Below, piece after piece: positions 12,501 through 23,475 of a stretch of 64,000 nucleotides of DNA. This DNA is from Colocasia esculenta (Eukaryota > Streptophyta > Magnoliopsida > Alismatales > Araceae), in NCBI GenBank assembly GCA_014218235.1, contig CM024760.1, positions 141,065,245 through 141,129,244 on the forward strand, written 5' to 3'. The position numbers and the translations under genes were made by a program. Below the pieces are notes generated by a model that worked only from the letters and a program-made list of their open reading frames with translations, was not told the DNA's origin and did not search any database. The number at the start of each line of letters is the position of its first letter. The first letter of the stretch is position 1.

Positions 12501-14125
12501 TAGAAGGGCATACCTTGGAATTCAAACATAACCCCTCCGGGATGACTGAATCTAACTCTCTTCTTCCTGCAATCAACCATTGCCCCATATGCCTCTAACC
12601 AGTCCATACCCAAAATCACATCATATTCCTTTAATTGTAATGCATATAACCTTGTAGGCAACTGATTTCCTTGTATCATTATTGGGACCTCATCTAAGTA
12701 ACAAGAAGTAAGTATAAAATCACCTAAAGGGACCTCTACCAGAAGTTCACACTGCCTCTCCTCAAAGGGATGAACCACACTATCCATGAAATCTTCAGAA
12801 ATTAAAGAATGCGATGCACCTGAATCAATTAATGTTCTAGCAGAAAATTTAAGAAGTGGTATTATACCTTCAATCAATTTTGATGCCTCCGCTTGTGCTC
12901 TCATGATAGCCATGACTCGTCCTCATCCCCTCTGAAATGGCAGACCTCCACCTCGCTCGATTGATGGATGTTGGAATGGCTGCTGCTGCTGTGGTGCCTC
13001 TCTGCCATAATTGCTCCTTCTAGGGTATGGACAATTTTTAATCAAGTGCCCATGCTGATCACAATTATAACATCTATACGCTGGAGGAACTGTGGGCTGC
13101 CTGGATGTACTTTGCTTTGACTCCTCCAACTCTGGCCTAATACCTCAGCCCTGCTGAAAACCCTGCTTCCTGCCACCTCCTCGGCCCCTGAATATCTTCT
13201 TCAACTTGGAACCCCATGTACCAAATCCTGACATAGATGCTCCTCCTGAAGGTGCCTTGCCCTTGCTTATACCTGGTGATTGTTGTGGAAGCCAAAAACT
13301 TCCTACTCCACCTGACTGCCTAGCCTATATAGTCCTCTCAAGAATAGTTGCCCTTTGAGATGCCTCCTCCACCGTCCCACACATGAGAGGAATGACTACA
13401 TCTTGCAACTCCGGTCGCATTCCATGAATGAAGTATTCCACCATCATAGCATTATTAGTCACTACATAAGGTGCATACTTGCTCTAAGCCATGAATCTCA
13501 TTTGATATTCCAGCACTGACAAATTCTCCTACTGTAATGTCCTGAACTGTTCTCTCTTAGCTTTCTGAATTTGCACCGTAAAGAATGTATTATTAAACAC
13601 TTCTAGAAATTCTTGTCAAGTAATTGAATCCTCCACCCGACCTGTAAACATAGTCTGCATCTTGAGCCTTCACCATTCTTGTGCAAATCCCTGCAACTGG
13701 TAGGTAGCCAATATCACCCTATCAGCCTATGGACATCTCATAGTGACAAAAACTCTTTCAATTTCATGCACCCAATGCTCTGTCATATCTGGATTAGGAC
13801 CTCTCGAATACGTAGGTGGCTGCAACCATAGGAACCTCTCCACTAATATTGTAGACTCCTCCATGATAGCTGGTCTTACTGGCACAACTAGAGGTAAAGG
13901 TACAATAGGTGGTACCTCAAATTCAGGTGGTGGTGGGGGTGGTACTAATGGTACTGATACTGCCTCCTCCTCAACTAGTGGTGTTGTAACCGCTGGCTAA
14001 ACCGGTGGCTATTGATCTAACCGTGTCCGTATCTCCATGATGCTTTCCTATAAACTTTCTATCAGTTGATGTGTGGACTCCTTAGGCTCATCTCCACCAC
14101 CTCCCCAATCTCTCCTATCAGCCAT
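9509..14125 (-). pseudogene. Element A gag-pol polyprotein, decayed
   Basis: A minus-strand Ty3-gypsy polyprotein. Gag starts at the ATG at 14125 (MADRRDW…) and carries a zinc knuckle (CYNCDQHGHLIKNC) at about 13050-13070. An aspartic protease follows (LIDSGASHSL near 12825). Reverse transcriptase includes MPFGLTNS near 11900 and the FIDDILVYS active site near 11820. RNase H (DHKSLKYIF) is near 11190. Integrase has a zinc finger near 10640-10760, a core around 10340-10540 and the HPQTDGQ phrase near 10280. The tail has a GPF motif near 9850 and a chromodomain-like end finishing YPYLFE at 9511. One frame holds from gag to about 11300; a frameshift occurs between about 11309 and 11225, and another near the tail. 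Numerous in-frame stops are present, so no functional product is expected. It has no intron-like inserts in gag, unlike B. Confidence 0.85.
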
Positions 14126-14264
14126 TTCTAATCTTGCACATACATCATTCCAACCACATACACACAAACATATCATTACAAAAACAGGGCCAACTACCAG
14201 CAATAGACTATAGTAGAGACCAGGCTATGTACATTTCTTATTCCTTCATATTTACACGGACCTT

Positions 14265-14276
14265 GCTCTGATACCA
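14265..14276 (-). promoter_or_regulatory. Primer-binding site of element A (initiator tRNA-Met)
   Basis: The minus strand reads TGGTATCAGAGC, the standard plant initiator-Met primer site, four bases from the LTR start at 14281. Confidence 0.9.
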
Positions 14277-14280
14277 ACTG

Positions 14281-16386
14281 TGACGGTTCTCATCGTTCAA
14301 ACCTGTTAACCCAATAACGAGCTTGACTCAACTTTGTCTCCCACAAACCGGCCGAAGCCTCACAAGGGATATCAACACACACATGTCCGTGGAAATATAA
14401 AAGAACACATTGAACATACATGAGATTTAATATCTTACACATATTCACATGGAATGTACATATCCAGTTATGAACCAAAATCAAAGTACAGAGTGCAACT
14501 ACCTAGGACAAACCCCCATGGCACAATAGAAAGGAAATTACTCTACTAGTGGCGTCGGCCCGACTCCGCTACAGTGCGGTCCCGAACTAGAAGAGGGACG
14601 AGGACCCTTCTGCTCTCCTTCACCTGGAAGAAGAAGGGGTGAACCTCACAAGTCACTGGCTCAGTAGAGAAAACTCCTCCAAACGTCGAGAGAATGGTAA
14701 TCGTGCAATAATATAAATAAGATTTATATTAAAATAAAAGGTAATACTACCTACGCATGGTACTACAGTTGTAAATAAATAAACGGCAAGTCACGTACAT
14801 GTGTACAAGCTAGAGAAGGGCACATCGCACACAAGTCACGAGAACTAGTTTGCAACACCAGCCACTGACCCGGACAAACCACACAAGACTACCTCTTGGT
14901 CTCACAGCCACGAACGAAAGGTCCAGCTGCCGCTCCACCACAACAAGGTTAAGAACTGTGGAGACCAACCAACACCACTCCTGCAGGCCACACCACTGCA
15001 GGCCCATGCCTAGCACCTTTAGGGACTCCGGCCCGAGCTCTCTAAAGTGAGGCACTAGAAAATAGGACTAACTGGGGTCCAGTACGTCTAATGTTGTTCG
15101 TACCCCAACCACGAGCACGCTACAAGCGACCGAACACAACCACAACCCACGAGTCGCTGCCCATTGTCGTCTTTCCCTCAACCAGACGTACAACTCAAGC
15201 TCAGGAGTGAGGGTGTCTAGGAAGATGACACAAACCTTGATGTTACACCATACCGGGACAAACCCCGAGCACCACGTGCTTGGCTCACAATGAACCTGGC
15301 GTATCCGACTCGAGAGGTAACCACGGAAGGCGCTTAGTAACCCAACTTGCTATGCACACATATCCAAGCAAACTCGATGTTTCCAACCATGATATGAGCC
15401 AACACACCATTTACATACTCAATAAAACTTAAACAATACTACACAAGCAATGTGTAACAGAAAATAAACAGACTGGCCATAGAACCCACAGCTCGGGTGG
15501 CCACATTCTAAATCGTGACCAACACAGTGGACACTATTCAAAGCATGATTCGCGACGGACCAACCCGTCGCCTTAAAACCTGAATCACGACCGGACAGGT
15601 CGTCGCATTCAAAATGCGATGTCTGGGTCTATCGCCTTTTAGACTGAAGAACCCTACCTTGTTCTCTCATTCCGGAAATCACACAAAACAACTATACATG
15701 ATTGTAAAACATGAATTAACCACTCACATGGTATCCTAAGCATGCTTACGACCAAATATAAGTAATTCTACAATTGAAACACTTCTAACCTAATCCACAC
15801 AAGCCACACAACCAAAACAAGGAGAAAGTTCCCCTACCGATACGAAGAACACAAAAACGACACCGTATCGAAGTATCCCGCGCTCCGAAGCACCTCCTCA
15901 TGCCGAAAGCACGTCGAAAAGCACTCCAACACCTCTAAATTGCGGGCAGAACCTCTCCAGAACTCCTTGCAGCCGAACAGTGCAACCTGCACTATTTGTC
16001 CAGGGCTGGGAGCCCAAACAAAATGTAGGCTAAATCATGACGTATCGGGCCGTCGCGTTTAAAACACGACGTACCTGGTCGTCCGAATTAAGCTTCGACT
16101 TCCCTGCATGCGCCAAGCGGTGCGCACGCAGCCGCGCCCACATAAAGCGGCGATTGAATCGCGACATAGCAGATGGTTGCATTCATAAATAATTACGATG
16201 CTTGTGTTGGTCGCGTTCTTAATGAGCGCGCCAGAGGTCTGTTGGGCTGGAATTTTCCCACCCTCCAGCCTCACACCCTGCTACATACAGCAACAAACAC
16301 CCATGCACACACACAAACTCAACTAATGGGCCACACACTGACCCACAAACTCGATAAATTACGATCTGGAAGATCAGGATATTGCA
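14281..16386 (-). repeat. Element A right (5') LTR
   Basis: 2.1 kb, starting TGACGG and ending GATATTGCA. It is homologous along its length to 341-926 plus 8031-9409, and more distantly to the LTR of element C (48068-50281), with which it shares phrases such as 'gtcactggctcagtag'. The copia LTR resumes directly after it. Confidence 0.9.
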
Positions 16387-16618
16387 CAAGTACTTTTTTG
16401 GGGACTGAACGTAGGACTCCTGTTGATAGGAAATCCGAACTAGGATAAAACTCTTGTGCATTGTTTGTGTGACTATTTTTATCTTATTCTATTGCTCACT
16501 AATTCTAACACATGTGTTTAGTGTTTTTGTTTAATGTTATTTTTAATAGGAAAAATTCAAGATATATTTTAAGCAATCCATTCACCCCCCCCCCCCCGGG
16601 CTAGCAACCTGGTCAACA
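16387..16618 (+). mobile_element. Copia-type LTR fragment, right half (element F)
   Basis: It continues the LTR seen at 1-340 and matches 38585-38802 ('ggggactgaacgtaggactcctg'-like text and then a C-run). It ends near GGTCAACA after a run of about 14 C. The unusual homopolymer suggests local slippage. Confidence 0.6.
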
Positions 16619-18976
16619 GATTCAATTAGCACATGTTTCACGTATAACACACAGAGCAAGATGGTCATAGCATGAATAGTACACAATAGTACATAGCATA
16701 ATGAGTCGAATATAGTATAGAACTTTGATTGTCATTAGATAGATAGCACTTGAGTGTAATGTCAAACACTCTGGTCAATTAACTCTCCCGGGCACTATCA
16801 CTTTTGGACGTACCTCCCAAGACCAGACCGTACCCCTTTATATTGCCAGGTATTGATTGTGTTTATTATCTTTAGATAATCAATCAAATGGCCATAGAGA
16901 GTTTCAAGAATAGATGAGAGTATTAAAGAATAGACGAAAGTATAGAGAGAACATGAATAGATGAGTGAATATGGAATAGATGAGAACTATAGGTCAATGC
17001 ACGTAAAACGACGTTAAAATAGAAATAGTAACAGTTGCAATAGTACCTTCGGGTACTAGCAGTCTGGTAAATATCACGGTTTACCTCTTGATCGTGACAG
17101 TAACACAGTCAAGTGGTTGGCACAATGTCAGAGACAGTACTATGGTTGGTTAGAGCATGTCGTACAGGTCCAGCATGACCCTTTTAGGGTGTATAGGTGT
17201 TAATGGTACAACGCACTCGTTGACCACGTGGGATTCTATGGTCAGAAGAGACTTACGGAGGCCTTGAACATGGATTCACTAGTCTAGCAGAAGGAATATC
17301 TGACGAAGAGTTTGTCCAAGTCAAGAGAAAGTGTGGAAACAGTAGTTGCTCTACATTCCAGAGGCCTTCTAGAATAGCAGAGTGCGATAACGATATTCCA
17401 AAATGTCAATAGAAACGAAGATACATCCATAAATTTAAATAGGGAAATGTATGTTCAATATTCCAATAAGTTACCTGATGTATTATGGAGCATTTTATTA
17501 ACATTGCAAGTCTGAGATGGTTGGTTTTCTGTGTGTGCATGTCATAGAAAAATCAAGGATTCGATAAATCAAGTGCATAGCTTTTAAAAGAATAATTACA
17601 TGTTCATTACTATTTGGCTTCTTTTTCTATGTTTTAGACTTAAAAGGAACTTAACATGGAGTAAATACATGAGCTTAAGGCAAGAACAGAAGAAAACTAG
17701 GGTTTTTAGACAAAAATTAAGAAGGTGACATACCATTTCACTGGTCGAGATAGGGTACCTTCAGAACGCGACATACACTTTAACAGAACGCGACAAGGCC
17801 TCTCAGGACAGACAGGAAGAACACGGCACAGTACCTATCACTTTCAGAATGCGACAAGGGGCTTGTTGCGACCCTTATGAGAACGCCCCGTATCGACATG
17901 TCGTGATCTCAGGGTTCTTGCTCAACCCTGAAAAGGAAATCAAACCTCTTTGGATTGCGGTTTACTTCCATGGGGTTTTCACACATTGACCATAAATGGC
18001 AAAAATCTCAATGTATACATGATGAAAAATTGTGAAACTTGAATTGAACGAAACTAGACTTGCCGGAAAAGAAACAGTAAAGAGCAATTAGGGTTTCATC
18101 ATGGTTACAATGTGGTATGATCAAGTTCTTTCATAACGAACTAAATATGTGACACAAGGATCTTAGGTTAAGAAATTCACACAAAATACTTGATAGAAAT
18201 TGGGGAAAAGGACACCAACGTGTTCAAGACATCATGTAGTATCTATAGAAAATGTTTCTCATCACGAGGTAACGTATGAATAAAGAATTGAGGTGAACAT
18301 GATGGGTTAGGTACATGTTCGTGACAGAACTTTAAGCATGAAATTGACAAAAATAGCATGATAGAATTTGGAAAAAAATAAGGGGCTTTTGTTCCTGAGA
18401 TCAAGAACAACTTATGGACGAGATTAATTAAGTTTTGCTTGTGAGATTCCCTACCTTTAGATGATGTAAACTCCTAGGGCTTTAGAACGCGAAGAACAAA
18501 CTTGCAGATCTTCTAGCAAGCTCCTCTCCTTGATTCCTTCCTCCTTTGGCCTCCCGTCCACATCTAATAAGTCTCAGAAGAGCATTAGGGTCGGCCATGA
18601 AGGGTTTTGGGGTTTACTTTTTGATCTAGGGTTGTCAATTCCTATTACAACTCTAAATTTCTATATTTATCTAGATTTTCTACTAACCAAATCTCTTATT
18701 TGGGTTAGGATAGAACTCTAATATCGTGGCTAACATATTGGGGTAGGATTTGGACTCCAATTTTGATATATATATATGAGTTGTATTCATGATTTACTTA
18801 CCCCTTTTAATTAGGAAATAATGAGGATACAAATTTCATAGTATTTTCTTTTATTCTATCATTTTAAATTCATATTTTGGACCAATAACTCTAGTGTGGT
18901 CAATTAATAAAACTCATCTCTTAATTTTTGTTCAATGGGTTTTAACTTATTCACTTTAAATTAACGAGTTGCTACA
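16619..18976 (-). mobile_element. Family D LTR, copy D1 (minus orientation)
   Basis: The right end reads GAGTTGCTACA, the reverse complement of a TGTAGCAACTC start typical of Tekay-like LTRs. A TATA-like AT stretch on the minus strand is near 18662-18675. Words 'agaacgcgac' recur near 17765-17870. Around 17200-17310 the reverse complement matches D2 near 23010-23110 ('aaggcctc[c/t]gtaagtctc' and following). The left limit is uncertain; the sequence adjoins the copia LTR end. No coding region is seen. Confidence 0.55.
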
Positions 18977-19598
18977 CCTGAGACCTCTGTGGACAATGGA
19001 CATTGCATATTCATTAACATGTGGTCTGAAGGGAATATCACAGATAAATAGACAACAATTCTTCTGTACAACTAAGCGTTATGCCGGTAAATTGAGAGTA
19101 CATATGACTCAGATGACTTTACATAGATTAGGTCCAGGATATAGATGTGAAAACATGACAAGATGAAAAGCCAACTAACCCATCATGCGTGCAGGGATTC
19201 ATGGTTCTAAAAACGTGATAAATTTGCCTTTCGTAGAAGGAAAAAAATGACATGTTATAAGTTTTCAGTCTCTTTATATTTTAAAGACGGAGTAAACTGA
19301 CTATAAATTGTTCAACAAATAGTGTAGCTCCTTGCTCAGGTAAACCTCCATTTCCTTTGTATATATGTCTTGATCCAACGAGATTAACTCTATAGTATAT
19401 CTTTAATTGTTCATCAAATAGTGGAAAAACTAACTATGCTTTAGAAAATCAATGTTGTCAAAATTTTGAGAAAATTACATCACACATATGACACAATTCG
19501 CAATCTTTCAACATCTGTAGATAGGCTAGGTTTCTGTAAACACTTAGTGTGTAGATTGTAATTAGTTTAGGATGGATAAGTAATGTGTATCTTATATT
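18977..19598. other. Stretch without recognisable feature
   Basis: About 620 bp of AT-rich sequence between the D1 terminus and the CACTA transposase. It may be the upstream part of the same CACTA element. I see no motif that shows it. Confidence 0.4.
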
Positions 19599-20634
19599 TT
19601 GTATAATATTTGTACAGGAAAAATATTTGTACACAGTGTGTGGATGCAACGAAGGATTGTAGGTAACGAGTTGTTATCTGAATGTTTAGAGGGGGTTGAT
19701 GGGTTCATTGACTTTGTGGTGAGCAATGTTACTAAAGTGGATCACCAAGGTCATATTAGATGTCCTTGTGCAATTTGTACAAGAGCAATGTCACTACGGT
19801 CCGAAGGTCATATTAGATGTTCTTGTGCAGTCTGTATGAACAATCTATTCCTTTTGTCGTTTGATGTTTCACAACACCTTTACAAGAAAGGTTTTGTCTG
19901 TAGGTGTTTGAATTAGACGGCACATGGTGAGGAGTTCTGGGGACATACAAAAGTAAGGATTGAGGTTGTTCAGGATAACCACTATGTCAATTTGGTGTTT
20001 ACTGTTGCAGGACCTAAACTTATGCTATCTATGTCGATATGTGTTTCAATGTTGTAGGTGGTGTCAACAGAGAAGCACCCAATGATGAAGCCAACCGATT
20101 TTATAAATTGTTGAGGGATGCTGATGAACCATTGTGAGATGGTTGTAAGAGTTACACCACTTTGTCTGTAGTCCTTCAACTTTTGAATCTAAAATCAGAG
20201 CACACTTTGAGCGAGGCTTGTTTTGACTCTTTCTATTCAGTGGTGAAAAGCATTCTTCCAAGAAGTGAGAAGTTGCCAGAAACTAATTACTACCGTTGAA
20301 AGAGGATGGTTAATGAACTTGGATTGGGATATGCGAGAATAGATACTTGCCCGAACCATTCTATGTTGGTATTACAAAGGGCAGGAAAATACACAATCAT
20401 GTTCCCTTTGTGGGCATCCCCGGTTCAAGCCAAAAAGAGGGGGCAATGCCAGCACGAGGGGGAGGGATGTACCATACAAGTCACTTCGTTACTTTCTTCT
20501 CACTCCTAGATTGCAACGATTGTATATGTCATCAAAGACATCTATAGACATGAGATGGCATGCCGATAGAGTTTGACATGGCTAGGAGAAGATGGCACAC
20601 CCTGCTGATGTTAAGGCTTAGATACACTTTGATT
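19599..20634 (+). pseudogene. CACTA (En/Spm) TNP2-like transposase, truncated and broken
   Basis: The first part reads as the transposase-associated domain of plant CACTA elements: …LLSECLEGVDGFIDFV…, then cysteine motifs (HIRCPCAIC), then HLYKKGF and HGEEFW. It continues from about 20070 into the start of the TNP2 transposase proper (RFYKLLRDADEPL, then KLPETNYYR, then ELGLGYARIDTCPNHSML). Remains of the 'RYF…RLQRLYMSSKTS' region follow near 20490-20550, and an 'HPAD' motif near 20600. Several stops and frame changes interrupt it. It ends abruptly at the D2 LTR start (20640), before the catalytic core. The cysteine block is duplicated in frame with a 57-bp period (19749 and 19806). Confidence 0.75.
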
Positions 20635-20659
20635 GTACTTGTAGCACCTCGGAAATTTC

Positions 20660-21165
20660 AGAACGATAAATTGAATAAAAATAGAATGTAGCCTTTTTAC
20701 CAATTATCACATGTATAATATGTGATCTAAAAATTCAATAGAAATTATAATTCAACTCTAAGTAATATTTCTCAATGTCCCATTAGAAATTTTGGGTTGA
20801 GAAAAATCTATTAGGCCAACCTTAAGCCCAATTGCGACTAATTCTCGTACATCGGACATAGGCGTACATACTATTATCACATGAACAAAAAGTGTTCTAA
20901 AAATTTAATAAAAATCATAGTTAGACTTCAAATAATGTTTTCTAATGACCCATCATGATATTTTAGCCATGAAAAATCCCATAGGCCAGTTTAAGATTTA
21001 TAGCGACTTATTGCGGTACATCGAAAATAAATATAAAAGTTATTATCATATGTATAAAAATAAATCCAAAATTGTTATAAAATTATGGTGGACTCCTAAC
21101 ATTTTTTCTCAACTTCCCAACAAGAAATTTGGCTAAGAAAGTCTCTTGGACCAAAAAATTAATTC
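20660..21165 (+). repeat. Three tandem repeats of about 175-180 bp in D2 U3
   Basis: Three divergent copies share, in order, 'attatcacatg'-like, 'ctaaaaatt[c/t]aataaaaat'-like, 'taatgtttctcaatg[t/a]ccca'-like and 'aaaaat[c/t]…taggcc' words. They precede the TATA box, so they would lie in the promoter region. Confidence 0.7.
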
Positions 21166-21401
21166 AAATTAGGAAAATCCTTGAAATTCATAATACTTAA
21201 CTACTGAGATTAATTAGCACTCAATACACCAGTAATGGGCCACCCAATTGAGCCCAAATCGTGGGAACAACCTATAGAAAATTTTTCTAGTTTGTCTCCA
21301 CCACAAATTGGGAGAGAAATCTCCAAAATATGGGAAAGACTTCTACAAATTCGTAGCCCTATTTTCCTAATCCCATTAAGACTACTAAACATACAAACCC
21401 C

Positions 21402-21408
21402 TATAAAT
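21402..21408 (+). promoter_or_regulatory. Putative TATA box of D2 LTR
   Basis: TATAAAT in CCCCTATAAATTGAGACC, downstream of the tandem array; a plausible LTR promoter. Confidence 0.5.
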
Positions 21409-23470
21409 TGAGACCTTCTCTTCCATGGGACGACTTTCCAACTGATTGGAGTCGTGCCTGGAGGATCGTGGAGGCAGATAAATTGAGAATAAGGTTGTAC
21501 TAAGTGGATCTTCTTCCTCTCTTCTTCAACTTCGGCCTGATACGTCCAACATACAAGACCTATATTGTCAATGTTCAAGGGTTAGTAAAACCATACTCCA
21601 ACCTAGCATATCATATATTGTCAGAAAGCCCATCGAGCCTAGTATCATTTGAGTCTATTTTGTCCAAGTTTCATGTAGTCGTTTTGAGTACTAGGCATAG
21701 TTTGTATGATTGTCCAACCAGGCCTCCAAAAAGGAGATAGGTGTTCTTCGCCCAAAAGATAAGTGGTCTTTGAGACAAACCCTAATTAAACTTGCTCATG
21801 CATGGATTGACATGTCTAGACCATGTTTATACTAATTTTCCCAATTTGTTTCAAGTGCTTTCATCATATTGTTTCATACATGGTCATGTTGTTTATACGT
21901 GAGAGTCAAACATGATGTTTATCTAACGAAGTCTAGATCTCATGCTACAGTCAATCTAAAATCCTAAATTTCTTAGTGTATAATCCTATCCATACCTACT
22001 TTCAAATGATACCAAAATCCCCAGTTCTTATCACCGGTGCAGAGATAATTAACATACACAAGCTGACTATGTTAGTTTTACATAAACAGTCCCATTGTGT
22101 TTTATTACCATGCTAAATAGGTATTGTTTTCTAATTCCTCATTAATGTATGTTGGTTAAGAATCCTATTAACTAAAAAACTGGTTTCATCAAATTTGTTT
22201 CACCACATAGAAAGTATTGACTTCCCAAAGACTCCTCTTCCAAACCTATTTTGAATAGGAGTCGATTTCGGCTTGAAAATGCAACTCAAACGTCATATTA
22301 AGGTTGTGTCAGATCGACATATCACTACTAGAAGGTGAAAGGACCCATGTCGCATCAAAATCCAGGTGACGAAAGCATCCTTATCGCAATCAGGTCACGA
22401 CACACACATGATCACGCTCTTGTTTCCTGAGGGCAAACTGCGCAGCATGCCATATATCACCTTGATTTTCCTCATTTTACGTCGAATTTTGATTCCATTT
22501 TTTTGTTGAATTTTTTATTCAAAGGGATTCAAGATGGTATATTCATATGTGAAATTTGCATAAGAAATCAGTGAGTTATGACCATAGAAGTTGAAGGGAT
22601 GGGATTGCATCTTTGTCATTATGCATCGTTTCTTTGCATGTGTGAGATGTTTCATGCACTAATCAACCCATGAATAAGTTTTAAATATATTAACATGATT
22701 ATAATTGACTTTAAATTCTTGACCATGCTCTTTACTTGCCGATTATCCACTCTCTCTTGTCTTGCGATCTAGCTTGCTAAAATACCAAATGACATCAAAT
22801 TAAAACTGTGCATGCATATGTTGAATTCTTATTTAAAATTATATTATCTTCTATTATTATTATCTATCTTGAAGTTTTTCATGTTTATAATGATTCGAAT
22901 AAAGACATAATAGGCACTCACACACTCACATGAGCGATTCAAGCTGCACGACATGTACATACACACTTGCACGATAGGCACCATTTTCTTGGCTTGGATG
23001 AACTCTCTGTCGAATATTCATTCTGCCAAACTAGATATTCTTTGACGAAGGCCTCTGTAAGTCTCCTTTGACCATAGATTCTCACATGGCCGACGCATAG
23101 GTTGTACAATGAAGTTCCCCAAAGTTAGTGTGCAGTTCTCTCTCTCATCTTGACATTCTCGAAGTGATCAAGCATGACACATAAAACCAAGTTATTAATT
23201 AAAGATAGAATTAATGTAAATGTGTCATTATGCTACCTTATTGAACTCTCTACTTGATATTCCTAAAGTACCTTTGAACTTTCTATCATTGTTGACATGA
23301 CACTCTCGATAATACTTCGAATCATTATTGTAGACATAATAGTCTCGAACTCACTTGGCCAGTCTATCCTTATTGACACACCTTCTTGTGATACATTCTC
23401 GAAGTGCATTCTAATGATACGAATAAGATTGGCGTCTTGGACTCAAAACACTTTCTTGTTACCCATGAGT

Positions 23471-23475
23471 CGATG
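23471..23475. repeat. Target-site duplication of element B, left copy
   Basis: CGATG, identical to 34965-34969 after the right LTR. Confidence 0.9.

Larger units (their letters stand above)
341..16386 (-). mobile_element. Element A: degenerate Tekay/Del-like Ty3-gypsy retrotransposon
   Basis: The element is about 9 kb once the nested element E (927-8030) is set aside. It runs on the minus strand. Its 5' LTR is the right one (14281-16386), followed leftward by an initiator-Met primer site, a single gag-pol region, a polypurine tract and the left LTR. The left LTR lost its first 120 or so bases, and the target-site duplication went with them; the same deletion removed a little of the copia LTR outside. 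The LTRs differ at several percent of positions by eye, so A is older than B. Clade assignment rests on LTRs over 2 kb, the domain order and the chromodomain-like tail shared with C. Confidence 0.8.
20640..23475 (+). mobile_element. Family D LTR, copy D2 (plus orientation)
   Basis: It begins TGTAGCACCTCGG, like the inverted terminus of D1. An array of three divergent repeats of about 175-180 bp occupies 20660-21165, a TATA box lies at 21402, and AT-rich downstream sequence follows. The stretch near 23010-23110 matches D1 in reverse complement. The 3' limit is not clear; element B is inserted at 23476 and the host sequence continues at 34970. The preceding five bases GTACT were not found as a duplicate downstream, so its end and target duplication are unresolved. 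Confidence 0.5.
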
